DNA from: Massospora cicadina
Lineage: Eukaryota > Entomophthoromycota > Entomophthoromycetes > Entomophthorales > Entomophthoraceae
Assembly (NCBI GenBank): GCA_022478985.1
Contig: JAKSZP010013642.1
Coordinates: 1 to 64,000, forward strand
DNA: 64,000 nucleotides
Direction: 5' to 3'
The notes beneath the pieces were generated by a model. That model was not told where the DNA came from. It did not search any database and worked only from the letters and a program-made list of their open reading frames with translations. How positions within the stretch are numbered: the first letter of the stretch is position 1; each line of letters begins with the position of its first letter. Of this stretch, positions 20,795 to 31,209 are shown piece by piece. Position numbers and translations under genes: made by a program.

Positions 20795-22110
20795 TGACTT
20801 ACTGCAATGTTAAAGAACTCATTATATAAGAGTTTACCGGAGAAGAATGTTTGATGCTTCAGAAAACGTTATTCCATATCTTTCTTTTGATATTTATGTC
20901 AGACACAGCTTTTGCTAGCCAATTCTAATAAAAAACTCAAGTTTTATGTGGAGCCAATTTTATAAATAAAATTGACGCCTAGATTGCACTGTGCCACTCC
21001 TGAAAACCCTACATGAAGCTATACCAAGTCTAATTATCAGTGTTCTATGAAGTTCATAGTATTACCCAAATGGTTAATTATCTCAGCTGATGATCCATTA
21101 CTTTTAAGGCGCCTAACCTAAGCCAAAGGAGCCGGGCAAAATAGTCAAGGAGCTGTTGAATTTTTCACTTAAATCTGAGCTTAGTACTGAAAAGCGTCAA
21201 TTCTATTAAATTTAAGCTTCTAGCAACTTCTTGGAGGGACTTATTGATAAGGTTTTACAATAAAACATCAATTTTCTAGGTTGATTAACAACAGATCTAT
21301 ATTAGAGATTTTTATCATTAAAAAACAGGGCCTTTTATAAAGTTATTTAATATTTTTTGAGGTGATTGACATGTCATTGATGATGGAAGATCTTTATAAT
21401 AGATGAAAGAATGAAAATTTGTTCTGGTAAGAAAATTATATCATACATGTTGTAATTCCCAAAAGATTTTCTCTATGTTGAAAAAATTGTCAGAATGATT
21501 GTGTGCGCTATATTGGAAGAAGATTTGAACATGAGATAATTTGAAATTTTTGAACAATGGAGTTCCACCACTGTGGAAGCTGCCAAACCTTCTACTAGCA
21601 ATGATCACCTAGATGAGCAACAAAAATCCCAAATCCCTCCTGAATTTTCCAGACTATATGAGAAAGATTTTGCCATTTGGAGATCTACTGATTCTGCCAT
21701 ATTAATCAATAGAAATTGTGTCCATTGGAAACCTTCAAATTCCACTGCATATTTCAAAAACGTGCCATATGGAAATCACTTTACTCTACTCAATCATGAA
21801 CTTCTACCAAAGTATATACTACACGATTCTGAACTTCTAACAAAGTTACAATATTCCCAAATTTTAACCAATAAAGGTATAATTAGTCACATCCTCAATT
21901 TTTGCTTAGTTTTACTAGATGTTGCTTAGAATCATTTAGTGTATTTGCCCACATTCTAGCAGAGATTTACCTTGGTAAAGACATCTTTTCCTCCAGGAGA
22001 TTTGCCCCAGAGACCTGAAGTCTAATAAGAGATTCTGCTGGAGCTATAGAGAATGATAATCGCTTAGACTTCAAATGACCCAGCCTTATGAATTCAACAA
22101 AAAAAATAAG
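20795..22110 (+). repeat. probable 5' LTR region of element V, limits unknown
   Basis: The stretch ends AATTCAACA shortly before a primer-binding site at 22111. Other LTRs of this kind end CCCAACA or TTGCAACA (W, Z). I cannot find its start or a second copy in the window, so the call rests on the primer site and on V gag at 40060. It includes the orphan frame at 21573-21929. Confidence 0.4.
21573..21929 (+). CDS. orphan open frame of 118 residues
   Basis: A stop-free frame contains DLHxDEQQ-like acidic and polar residues, then LYEKDFAIWRSTDSAILINR and HWKPSNSTAYFKNVPYGNHF. I do not recognise it. Its ATG lies about 540 bp upstream of the primer-binding site of V, so if V's LTR spans it, it is an LTR-internal frame. 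Composition is less AT-rich than its surroundings, but no second copy is in the window to test conservation. Confidence 0.25.
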   Translation: MEAAKPSTSNDHLDEQQKSQIPPEFSRLYEKDFAIWRSTDSAILINRNCVHWKPSNSTAYFKNVPYGNHFTLLNHELLPKYILHDSELLTKLQYSQILTNKGIISHILNFCLVLLDVA

Positions 22111-22130
22111 TTTTGGTGCTCCCTGCCAGG
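22111..22130 (+). other. primer-binding site of element V
   Basis: TTTTGGTGCTCCCTGCCAGG matches in position and sequence the sites next to the 5' LTRs of Z and W (TTGGTGCTCACTAC and an AGGGG block). It starts with TGG, the complement of a tRNA CCA end. Confidence 0.65.
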
Positions 22131-22158
22131 TCCCATATAAGGCTACCTGGTGAAAACT

Positions 22159-22744
22159 TGTTATAATTTCAGCAGTATATCATGGATACGCCAAGTGTTT
22201 TCTGCACAGGGTTACGCCCAATGAGCAATATGACCAATTATATGAGGATTATTAATCTTGAAACAATGGACTAAACTTTAATAAATATGGAACAATTGCC
22301 CAATGTCACTTCTTTATTTAATTTAATACTATTCAGCAGATCCTCACTGGGCTGCTTCCTCTCTTCTACTCACAACCTCCTCTTTCAATCTTCTCATATC
22401 ACTGATATCTCAGCAACCTCATTCAATACTGACTATTTTGCTGAGATTATTTATTTCGCCATATTCTCATTGGTTCTGGCAGAGTTCATTATTTTAAATT
22501 CACGATTGCCCTAGTTCATGGCAATCCACACAATTTTCATCATATGTCAACATTTCATTATTTGTCATTTGGCAACATCACCTTATTGACTGATTTTGGA
22601 GGTAATCCAATAATCTTTTTAACCCAATATCGCCTCATCCTAAGGCCTTCAAATAATTGTAACTCATAATCATGATTAGCGGATTCTACCCATTCTATTA
22701 TAACGACTTGGGGTTCAACATCAAGTCATATCAGAATTGTGGCA
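22159..22744 (-). repeat. 3' LTR of element Z
   Basis: It aligns with 39469-40059 from TGTTATAATTT to CAGAATTG--CA. Shared blocks include CTGCACAGGGTTACGCCCA and CCAATATCGCCTCATCCTAA. A purine tract adjoins its right edge. Confidence 0.88.
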
Positions 22745-22762
22745 TTACCCACCCCCCTTGAC
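22745..22762 (-). other. polypurine tract of element Z
   Basis: The reverse complement reads GTCAAGGGGGGTGGGTAA immediately upstream of the 3' LTR. Confidence 0.75.
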
Positions 22763-23199
22763 TGGATAATAAGGCCCCTATTGCTTATATTCCCAAAGTA
22801 CTTTGCATGCACTCCAGCTGATAATTCAACTGCTCGCAGGGTCCTTGATGGTATAAGCGTCAACATCCATTTGTTTAATAAATTTGAACGGACCAATCCA
22901 AATAATGGCCAATTTATGTTTCCACCCAAATCCATGTTGATCATGAAATAAAACCATGTCCCCATCTTTGAACTATGCTAGGCCACTACGCTGTACCTGG
23001 TTGGCAGCCTGATTCTTTATCTCCTTAGCTAAGCTGGACAAGTATGCTTCAGTTTGCAGCTTGATCAATATGTCAGCTAGTTTAGTCAAATAACTTTGGG
23101 GGCCCAGTCCACCAGTATCTTCTATGCAGGCATAGAGTAGCAATAGAAGCGCAGGGTGTCATTTATATAGTAGTTGAATGGGGATTTTCCCCGTGGCAG

Positions 23200-23640
23200 G
23201 TTAGTAGCTGATGTTCTAAGTGAAAATGGCGGTGGAAAGGAGAGAGCTCCAATCAGAAGCTCGATCTATTACAGCTTCCAAAATATGTTCAAATAAGTTT
23301 TCTATTGACTCGCTTGACCATACCAATGAACTCAGGGTGATATGGGGTCATCAGAACTCTGCGGATAACTATCAATTCGTTGAGTTTGGGTAAAATGTGA
23401 GAGGTGAAGTTGGTCCCGTTTTCAGTAGGGATGAACTGAGGACAGCTATGTTGCTGAGTGATACATTCTATCACAAACTTAGCCACTGTGACCGCCCCCA
23501 GGTCTCATATTGCATGTGCTTTGACCTACCTGGTCAAGTGGTCAATCGCCACCAGAATGTATTTATACCAGTTAGCACCCATTGGCAGAGGACCAACAAC
23601 ATTCAAGAAAACCGTATGCAAAGAAAAATGTGATTATACT
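23200..23640 (-). pseudogene. integrase core (element Z)
   Basis: Minus-strand reading gives NVVGPLPMGANWYKYILVAI (usually DVVGPLP), FIPTENGTNFTSHIL (usually SDNGTNF) and TPYHPEFIGMVKRVNRKLI (usually GMVERVN). All three catalytic acidic positions are therefore changed: Asp to Asn at 23601-23603, Asp to Glu, and Glu to Lys. The TPYHPE...GMV pattern differs from the chromodomain elements T, X and Y, so Z is of another Ty3 lineage. I see no chromodomain downstream. Confidence 0.78.
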
Positions 23641-23803
23641 AGTCAGTAGGAAGTCTTCTGGCAGAATGACTTTTCCACTTGGCACTAGTGGCAGCAGGTA
23701 ATGGTTTTGAGCATGTCAAATTGCATGCTTTCCCAGTAGTACTGAGGTCACAACAATTCTAGGGTTTTACATACTCCACGATGTCCAAATTCTCAGTGTA
23801 CGC

Positions 23804-24360
23804 TCATGATAATGTTTGGTCAGGCGGAAGCCTCAGGATATTCACCGTAGTGTTCCTCATCCACTTGTACAACTTGCCATTCTTCTGGAACGGATTGCCC
23901 TTTATCCCATCTAATACTTTGATGACTTGAGGCGGTTCATTGTCATACTTTCTGCTGAGCATTTTATTAAACATTATGTCACTCAGATCTTCTGTAACCA
24001 CTATTGTGGGCAATCTCAATAAGCAATATGCATTCTGGTGTTTGGTTCCATGATGGTGAAAGATTTCAAAATTGTAAGCCTGTAGTTTGAGAGCCAATCG
24101 GGCTAGCCACCCTTCAGGCTTCGTGAGATTCTGCAACCATCGTAAAAAAGCATGATCTGTTATAAATTTGAACTCTACTCCATGCAAGTATACTCTAAAT
24201 TGCTTATATGCGTAGATCACAACTAAGCATTCTTGCTCAGACATGGTATAATTACGCTCATGGAAGTTCAGGCTCCAACTGCAGTATGCAATGGGTGGTC
24301 CTCTCCCTCTTTGTCTTTTTGGGATAGGACTTCCCAACAGCAGAAAGAGACGCATTCATC
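23804..24360 (-). pseudogene. RNase H (element Z)
   Basis: The frame at 23804-24355 holds PIAYCSWSLNFHERNYTMSE, QECLVVIYAYKQFRVYL, KFITDHAFLRWL and the end HHHGTKHQNAYCLLRLP, the Ty3 RNase H order. The first catalytic Asp (DAS) is Asn (NAS, codon 24354-24356) in the overlapping upstream frame. The enzyme would remove RNA from the RNA/DNA hybrid; here it is inactive. Confidence 0.83.
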
Positions 24361-24399
24361 TGGATGATAAACTCTTTATTGAAATTGGGGTAGCGCAGC

Positions 24400-25129
24400 A
24401 CTGGAGTATTGCTTAGCGCCATCAAAAGTTTACTTAAGGAGCATTGTTGACGTTCTGACCATTCAAACTCAGCATCATTTTTTAATAACTCAATCAGCGG
24501 CCCTCCAATACAACTAAAGTTGATTATATAAAATGGCGGTAGTAGCTGACCATCCCTAAGATACTTGTATATCACGCTTACTGTTTGGTATAATCCTTTG
24601 GATCGCCTCCACCTTGGCTGGTTGGGGCCGCAGCCCTGTCGCATCTACCAAAGACCTAAGTTACTCCAGATGATCCTTGAAAAAGTGGAATTTCCGGTGC
24701 TTGGTCTTGATGTTGGCCTCAACCAACTGGCGGAATGACTCCTCCAAATGGGAAAGATGCTCAGAAAACATGCGTGAAAACATGTTGATATTGTCAAGAT
24801 ATACAAGAATGCATGACAGCTTCAAGTTTCCAAGGATAGTGTCCATCGCCCGTTGGAATGTAGCTGGGGCATTACACAGCCCTTGTGGCATCCAGGTCAG
24901 TTGAAAAAGCCCTTTGGACGTGATAATGGCGACTTTCTTTTGTTCTTCAATGGGTAACTTGATTTTTTAATAGCTGGATATCAATCCATTGCCAATAAGT
25001 AACAAGCTAATCATAACTGATCCAAAGCATTGTCCATTTGTGGCAGGGGGTATGAGTCCTTTTTTGTAATGCTGTTGAGCTTAGGGGTAATCTATCACTA
25101 TCTGGTTGATAACATCCTTATTTTTGACC
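24400..25129 (-). pseudogene. reverse transcriptase, palm and connection (element Z, distal half)
   Basis: From 25129 leftward the minus strand reads LMVKNKDVINQIVIDY, then the palm with MPQGLCNAPATFQRAMDTIL and the catalytic box ILVYLDNINMF. In that box the second Asp of YxDD is Asn (24790-24795). The connection HRKFHFFKDHLE follows. Element Y is inserted right at the start of this part. The other half of RT resumes at 31210. Confidence 0.85.
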
Positions 25130-25134
25130 ATTAG

Positions 25135-26291
25135 TGTAAGTCCAGGGGAACATTCCCTGTTTGTTAATCAGGCCCTCTTCCCATTTCAAAGCAAAAAGGC
25201 TCCAAAGAGGGTGACTGTACTCCTCATCACCCAGGGTGATCTCACCCACATTGTAGATGAGCGCTGGGTAACAGCTCTCCCTCTTTGGATCCCTCCCCCA
25301 ATGCCCACACTCTTCTCTCCCGAACTTGTATGCCTGATCAGGAACATTTGCACCAAAATTGCTGAAATGAGGTCAATCAATCCAAAAATGAGTGGGAACG
25401 AGCCCAATGATTGGTATCCACATAGTCAAAAAGGAATGAAGATTGACTCATTGGCCAGAATCGCTGACAGTTCTGATTCAGTCAACACCTTGATCATCAA
25501 AATTAACCCCCTCCCAAAATTGTTGGGGATGATCCCTGATGCGCAGGTAGCAGCATCAAACACCATCGGCAATAGTTGAAGCTCCCTTCTAGCCAATTGG
25601 GCATTGTGGCCAATGCAACGCTTCTAACTGAACAAATGGCCTGGCAACTGGGCACGGGCAGGTTGAGCTTCCCAAACCCGTTCCAGCTAATTGGGACCGC
25701 CCCTACGTGGGGTGGCCTTGGGGGATTCCCATTGCTCGGTGGGCTAGATGCCATCAGGCCAACTGCCAGAAATGCAGTTGAGACTCAGTTTGAGCATACA
25801 AGGTTGAGCCAACAGTGACTCAAACTGCCACCAAATTCCTTGATTTCAGTTCCCAGTGAGCTTATCTGCTCCCATTCCCAAATAATTTGCTGGTTAGGTT
25901 GAACTTGAGGGACCCAATCCCGGCTTGTTTCCTCTCCAATTGACCCCTATTTAATCAGTCGCATCGCACTGAGAAAAATGTTGGTCAATTTTTCTTCTTT
26001 AGATTTTCCATTAAAAACTTTTCCTAAAAATTTAGTTTTTTATGTTGAAAGTTAACCTGCCTTTTCCACCAACACTTACACATCCCTCAGGGTTAACAGC
26101 CATGTTCATCTGGTATTTTATTATATGCCTGTACGAGATTCTGGCTCATAAGCAGTTATGGGTGAAACTCCTTTCCAGTTTTAAGTCCGTCGTACTAGCA
26201 TCAGTGCCTTTGGCATTCTGGTTTGCCATTTGGGTGCTCCGGCACCTAGTCTGGCAGGCCGTTCTAATTCTAACTTTCTGTTTGCCTGACA
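25135..26291 (+). repeat. 5' LTR of element Y
   Basis: It is nearly identical to 30049-31204 over the last 370 bp and well conserved elsewhere. From its first bases it carries an open frame (25106-25579, 157 residues) with LLITQGDLTHIVDERWVTA. At its right end a second frame starts at 26042 and leaves the LTR. Confidence 0.92.
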
Positions 26292-26524
26292 TAATTAACC
26301 AACCATTTATCTTAGCCATTTCCACCTTCCTCATGTATATTGGCGCAGCAATGGCCCCTCCTTTTCAACTAAACCAGGTTGTGAAGAAGATTTTCCATTT
26401 ACACAATAGTCCAGTTCCACTAAAAACCTCAAACCCATACCCCATAGTTGCCATGGCTATTTTGCCCATGTCAGTAGGATCTGACATCCCGACTTGCAAC
26501 AAGTTTACCCCCTTAAGAACCTAG
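26042..26524 (+). CDS. hydrophobic open frame starting in the 5' LTR of Y and entering the interior
   Basis: A 160-residue stop-free frame has three hydrophobic segments: LTAMFIWYFIICLYEILA, VPLAFWFAIWVLRHLVW with following residues, and FILAISTFLMYIGAAM. The first 83 residues are LTR-encoded and the rest lies where Gag would normally begin. The PLAFW segment recurs in the other LTRs of the X/Y group. It might be the first frame of the element or a by-product of conserved LTR ends. No family is recognised. Confidence 0.35.
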   Translation: MLKVNLPFPPTLTHPSGLTAMFIWYFIICLYEILAHKQLWVKLLSSFKSVVLASVPLAFWFAIWVLRHLVWQAVLILTFCLPDIINQPFILAISTFLMYIGAAMAPPFQLNQVVKKIFHLHNSPVPLKTSNPYPIVAMAILPMSVGSDIPTCNKFTPLRT

Positions 26525-26629
26525 CAGTTTCCCCTGACCCCACTACCATCTCTTCGGTATCACTGGATTCATCCACAACTACCAATGAAGAGAACTTCGC
26601 TTAATTCTTATTATCCATGAAGATTAGCA

Positions 26630-26960
26630 TTGGGTCCCATCACGTCTCCTTTGAGGCCCTTGTGGACACGGAGCCACGGGTAATTTTATGAGTGTAGAAC
26701 TGGCCCAGCAATTGGAACTTGACCTGGATGCAGGCCCTTCAGTGATGGTTGCATCGTCAGCCTCCCAAACCTCATATCTGGTTCACTGACCAGTCACATT
26801 TTCAATACATCAGTTCAGCTTATGCGATCACTTTTATGCTAAACCAAACTTGGTGTTTCCAGTGATCTTAGGAGTGGGATGGTGGCGCCGGCAACATGTC
26901 AAGATCCACCTGTAGTCTAACATGCTGTCGCTCATTAATGATCAACTGGAGAGTGAATTC
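26630..26960 (+). pseudogene. aspartic protease remnant (element Y)
   Basis: The frame reads SHHVSFEALVDT and then, after a one-base deletion, continues as the usual GATGNFMS-type sequence followed by ELAQQLELDLD. A stop-interrupted flap region and VILGVGWWRRQHVKI follow. This is the Ty3 protease motif (LVDTGA...NFI), just upstream of RT. Confidence 0.6.
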
Positions 26961-27199
26961 CCCTAATTGACACTCTTAAGAAAAGCTCAAAGTCACAGTT
27001 CTATCACTTCCCTCATCTCTCCTGTGGGCTTATCGTCCAATTTTCCAGAAAGTTTAATGCGCTATCAAAGCATTTTCAATTCCGAAAAGCATCTGCCTCC
27101 TCACACTAGATTTGACTGTGGATTTTGTACAACGGTGGAGTTGGTGAATATCAACTGCCCGTTATATTCCCACACAGCAGAGGAGGAGGCTGCACTCAA

Positions 27200-27860
27200 C
27201 ACTTGGTTGGACAATATGTTGAAAAAAGGGTGAATGTTTAAGGAGTCATTGTCAGTCATGTCTCCCATCGTCTTTGCTAATAAATCTGATGATTCCCTCC
27301 ACCCCTGCGTAGACTATAGACACTTAAATAAAGTCATGGTTTCCGATCCCTACCCCCTGCTTTAGAGCAAATGATAAACCAAGCAAGCGCCAAATCTCAG
27401 GTGTTTTCCAAGCTGGATCTCATCAACACTCTAAACCAGTTTTGGGTAATGAAAGGGCAAGAATGGTTAACAGTGATCCAGGCGAAGTGAGGCATTTTCC
27501 AATTACACATAATGCCCTTTGGACTGAAGAATGCTCCCGCTATGTTTCAACATATGATTGACAATGTACTGGGTGACCTCAGGTTTACTTGCGCGGTTGC
27601 ATATATTGACAACATTCTGGTTCACTCCTTAACTCCCAAACAACAAGCTATTGACTTGGAAGCAGTCGTGGCCGCCTTGCATAAGGCAGGCTTGTTTGTT
27701 AAGCCTTCCAAATGTGAGTTCTATAAGGAGGAAGTTACCTTTTTTTGGAACCTCATCCTTAAATATGGCTATGCGATTCCTCCTAATAATTTGGACACTA
27801 TCTGAGAATGGCCAACTCTTACAACCCAGAAACAATTAAGGATTTTCTTGGGAACCATCA
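27200..27860 (+). pseudogene. reverse transcriptase (element Y)
   Basis: Motifs in order with several stops: SPIVFANKSDDSLHPCVDYR, the palm block, MPFGLKNAPAMFQHMIDNVL and the catalytic box VAYIDNILVHS, then PSKCEFYKEEVTFFWNL. The second Asp of YxDD is Asn (codon 27611-27613, GAC to AAC after C, a CpG-type change). The copy cannot polymerise. Confidence 0.85.
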
Positions 27861-28345
27861 TTTTTTAAGAAATTTTCCCCAGCACTTTCCCAGCTTGCTG
27901 CCCCGCTCCACCCCTTACAGGGAAGAATGTACATTCCGCTGGACGCCCAAATGCCAACAGTTGTTCAAATCAATCAAAGAGGTGTTTCTATCCCCTCCCA
28001 TTTTGAAACATGCGGATCCCGCCAAGCTGTATATCATTGAATGTGATGCCTCCTCGGTAGAAGTGGGAGCGGTGTTACTACAAGAGCATGATGGCTTGGA
28101 ACATTTGGTCACCTATTTTTCTCAAATGTTTACCTCTACAAAGCAGCCTTGGGCAATCTATGACAAGGAGTTGGCAGCCGTAGCATGGGTATTAACTCAT
28201 TGGAGGTACCTGTTACAGGGTGCTTAACATGAGTTAATGATCTACATGGATCACCAGGCTCTCTTGTATTTTCAAAAACCATAGAAATTGGCACACCAGC
28301 AAGCATAAACATATCAGGACTTGTGCAGTTTTAATTTCAAATATG
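27860..28345 (+). pseudogene. RNase H (element Y)
   Basis: The reading shows FRWTPKCQQLFKSIKEVF, then YIIECDASSVEVGAVLLQ with the catalytic DAS intact, then YDKELAAVAWVLTHWRYLL. A stop follows at about 28225, after which YMDHQALLYF, the second Asp region, is still readable. Confidence 0.82.
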
Positions 28346-28679
28346 AATTTATATAAGGTGCGCTTTATGTACTTCCTGATTTCCTCAGCTGAAACCCCAC
28401 CCACCTTCCCATGGATTCAGATGAAGTGGATCTCATTACCATTATTCCCGCTGCCCAGATTTTGTCAAATGTTCCCCTCGTTGTCTCTTCCGCCACCCTT
28501 GCCCCCAACACCCCGCTCGTTGATCAGGTCTTAGCTGGTCAAATGACTTTCCCTGAAAGGGAGGAGTTATTCGAGCTATTGACCCTTTAAAATCATAAAC
28601 ACTCTATGTACTCCTTGGTGGAGAGACTCATCTACTTTAGGTTGAGAATTTGGGTTCCCCCTCTTTTCTGAACTGAGGT

Positions 28680-29390
28680 ATTTTATGCGCATCATGACCC
28701 TCCCACGATTGGCCATCTGGGCAACAAAAAATGCATCAAACTGATTAAGCAAACCTATAACTGGGCGGGCTTGATGAAGGAAGTTCCGATTTGGATCACC
28801 AATTGCGTTACCTGTGCTTGGGCAAAGTCAGAACGCTCAGGGAGGAAGGGACTCCTACACCCATTACAACAGGTGGAGGGTCCATGGACGTCAGTGTCTG
28901 TGGACTTTATTGTCAAACTCCCCCCTGTTCTAATGGGTTCACAGCAGTGATGATGGTGGTTGATTGCTTCACAAAATTTTCCCTTTTTATTCCCTGTACT
29001 TATGCAATCAAGTCTAAAGAGACTGCTCACCTCTTTGTACGCCATGTGTTCTAGATGTTTGGTCTCCCACAGGAGATCATCAGTGACCGTGGACCCCAAT
29101 TTACAGCGCGATTTTGGAATGAGCTATTATACATCCTAAAAACCACCCCCTGTCGCTCCACTGCTTACCACCCGCAGTCCAACGGGCAAACTGAGTGGGT
29201 TAACCAAATTTTGGAACAGTGTTTGCGCTGTTACTTTTCAGCCACCCAGGATACTTGGGCAGATGACCTCCCTTTCACCCAGTTTGCTTATAACAACTGT
29301 ACTCATGCCTCTATGGGGTTTTTCTCCCTATGAGGCAACGTTAGGTTGTAACCCCTCTTTTTCAGTAAGTCCTTGTATACGCCCAGAGGT
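28680..29390 (+). pseudogene. integrase core (element Y)
   Basis: HDPPTIGHLGNKK-type zinc-binding sequence (from 28690) and CVTCAWAKS precede the core. The core has SVDFIVKLPP (first Asp), VVDCFTKFSLFIP, LPQEIISDRGPQFTARFW (second Asp) and HPQSNGQTEWVNQILEQCLR (Glu). All three catalytic residues are present, the only core in the window where I see this, but frame changes and a stop at about 29054 break it. Confidence 0.87.
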
Positions 29391-29639
29391 TCCTGCTGCC
29401 GCAGACCACGTTGAGCATATCCAGTTGACCCAGTCCTTGGTATGGAAGCACCTCTCAAAGGCTATCAATGATCATAAACGGTTTGCAGATCGCAACTGGC
29501 TTCTGGGTCATGATATCACAGTGGGCTCTCACATCATATTGGACACCTGCAATCTGCGGATGCTGGTACCATCCCAAAAGTTTTCAAGCAAATCTTTGGG
29601 TCCCCACCTGGTGGGAGGAAGACTTGGGCAATGGTGCTT

Positions 29640-30048
29640 TCCAGTTGAAAATGCCAGCTCATTGGAAACAGCATCCCGTCTTCCATGTGTCTCTGTTGTC
29701 CCTCTTCAAGGGAATCATCCCTGTGGAACCCAAACCTATTGTGATAGAGGATGCGGAGGAAGCTAATGTGGAGAACATCTTGGCATCCCGCAAATCCCGG
29801 CAGTCAGTCCAGTATCTTGTGGCTTGGAAAGGGTATCCAGCATATGAGAACAGCTGGGTTAAGGCTTGCAATTGCACTAACTGCATGGAGCTAGTTGATG
29901 CGTTTCATGAATCTCACTCCAATGCCCCTTGTCCCCCCAAAATGTTGCAACGGTCATGGAAATCAAAACTACCCAAGGCACACAAAAATGTGGCCCTGGT
30001 GCAGCTTCCTGGCGGTGGTGCCCTTCCTTTGGAAAAAGGAAAAGGTAA
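29640..30048 (+). pseudogene. integrase C-terminus and chromodomain (element Y)
   Basis: LKMPAHWKQHPVFHVSLLSL is the usual integrase end. IVIEDAEEANVENILASRKS then leads into the chromodomain VQYLVAWKGYPAYENSWV. The frame ends in EKGKGN, encoded by the polypurine tract (30031-30048), and passes without a stop into the LTR as V-S. A one-base deletion just inside the LTR shifts it off the frame kept in the left LTR. Confidence 0.82.
30031..30048 (+). other. polypurine tract of element Y
   Basis: GGAAAAAGGAAAAGGTAA lies directly before the 3' LTR. Confidence 0.8.
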
Positions 30049-31204
30049 TGTAAGTTCAGGGAACATCCCCTGTGTGTTGATTGGGCCCTCTTCCCATTTC
30101 AAAGCAAAAAGGCTCCAAAGAGGGTGGCTGTACCCCTCATTACCCAGGGTGATTTACCCACTTGGTAGACGAGCGCTGTGTAACAGCTCTCTCTCTTTGG
30201 ATCCCTCCCCTGGCGCCCACACTCACTTCTCCTGAACTTGTATGCCTGATTAGGGAAATTTGCGCTGAAATAGCCAAAATGAAGTCGATCAGTTTGAAAA
30301 TGAGTGGAAAAGAGCCCAATGATTGGGATCCACATAGTCGAAAAGGAATGAAAATTTACTCATCGGCTGGAATCATTGACAGTTCTGATTTGGTTAACAC
30401 CTCAAACATCAAAATTTACCTCCACCCAAAATCATTGAGGATGATCCCCAACATGCAGATAGCAGCATCAACACCATCAGTGATAGTTCAAAGTATCCTT
30501 CCAGCCAATTGGGCGTTGTGGCCAATGCAATGCTTTTGACCAAATGAACGGCCCAGCGACTGGGCATGGGCGGGTTGGGCTTCCTGAACCCGTTCCCAAC
30601 CAATTGGGACCGCCCCTATGTGGGGTGGCCTTGGGGGATTCCCAATGCTCATCAGGCTAGATGCCGTCAAGCCAACTGCCAGAATTGCAGTCAAGTCTCA
30701 GTTCAGGCATTTGAGGTTGAACTGAAAGTGACTCAACCTGCTGCCAAATTCTTCAATTTCAGTTCCTAGTGAACTTATCTGCCCTCATTCCCAAATAAGT
30801 TTCTGGTTAGGTTGAACTTGAGGGACCCAATCCCAGCTTGTTTCCTCTCCAATTGACCCCTATTTAATCAGTCGCATCGCACTGAGAAAAATGTTGGTCA
30901 ATTTTTCTTCTTTAAATTTTCCATTAAAAACTTTTCATAAAAATTTAGTTTTTTATGTTGAAAGTTAACCTGCCTTTTCCACCAACACTTACACACCCCT
31001 CAGGGTTAACAGCCATTTTCATCTGGTATTCTATTATATGCCTGTACGAGATTCTGGCTCATCAGCAGTTATGGGTGAAACTCCTTTCCAGTTTTAAGTC
31101 CGTCGTACCAGCAGCAATGCCTTTGGCATTCTGGTTTGCCAATTGGGTGCTCCGGCACCTGGTCTGGCAGGCCGTTCTAATTCTAACTTTCTGTTTGCCT
31201 GACA
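30049..31204 (+). repeat. 3' LTR of element Y
   Basis: It pairs with 25135-26291. The frame corresponding to the left LTR's block 1 is interrupted soon after GDL, so this copy has accumulated its own mutations. Confidence 0.92.
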
Positions 31205-31209
31205 ATTAG

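Larger units (their letters stand above)
25135..31204 (+). mobile_element. Ty3/gypsy element Y, chromodomain type, complete copy
   Basis: LTRs 25135-26291 and 30049-31204 (about 1157 bp each) start TGTAAGT and end CCTGACA. They are flanked by a perfect 5-bp duplication ATTAG (25130-25134, 31205-31209). The 3.76-kb interior holds protease, RT, RNase H, integrase and a chromodomain in Ty3 order, each with breaks. There is only about 340 bp between the 5' LTR and the protease and no Gag is visible. The insertion lies in the RT finger motif of Z. Confidence 0.93.
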
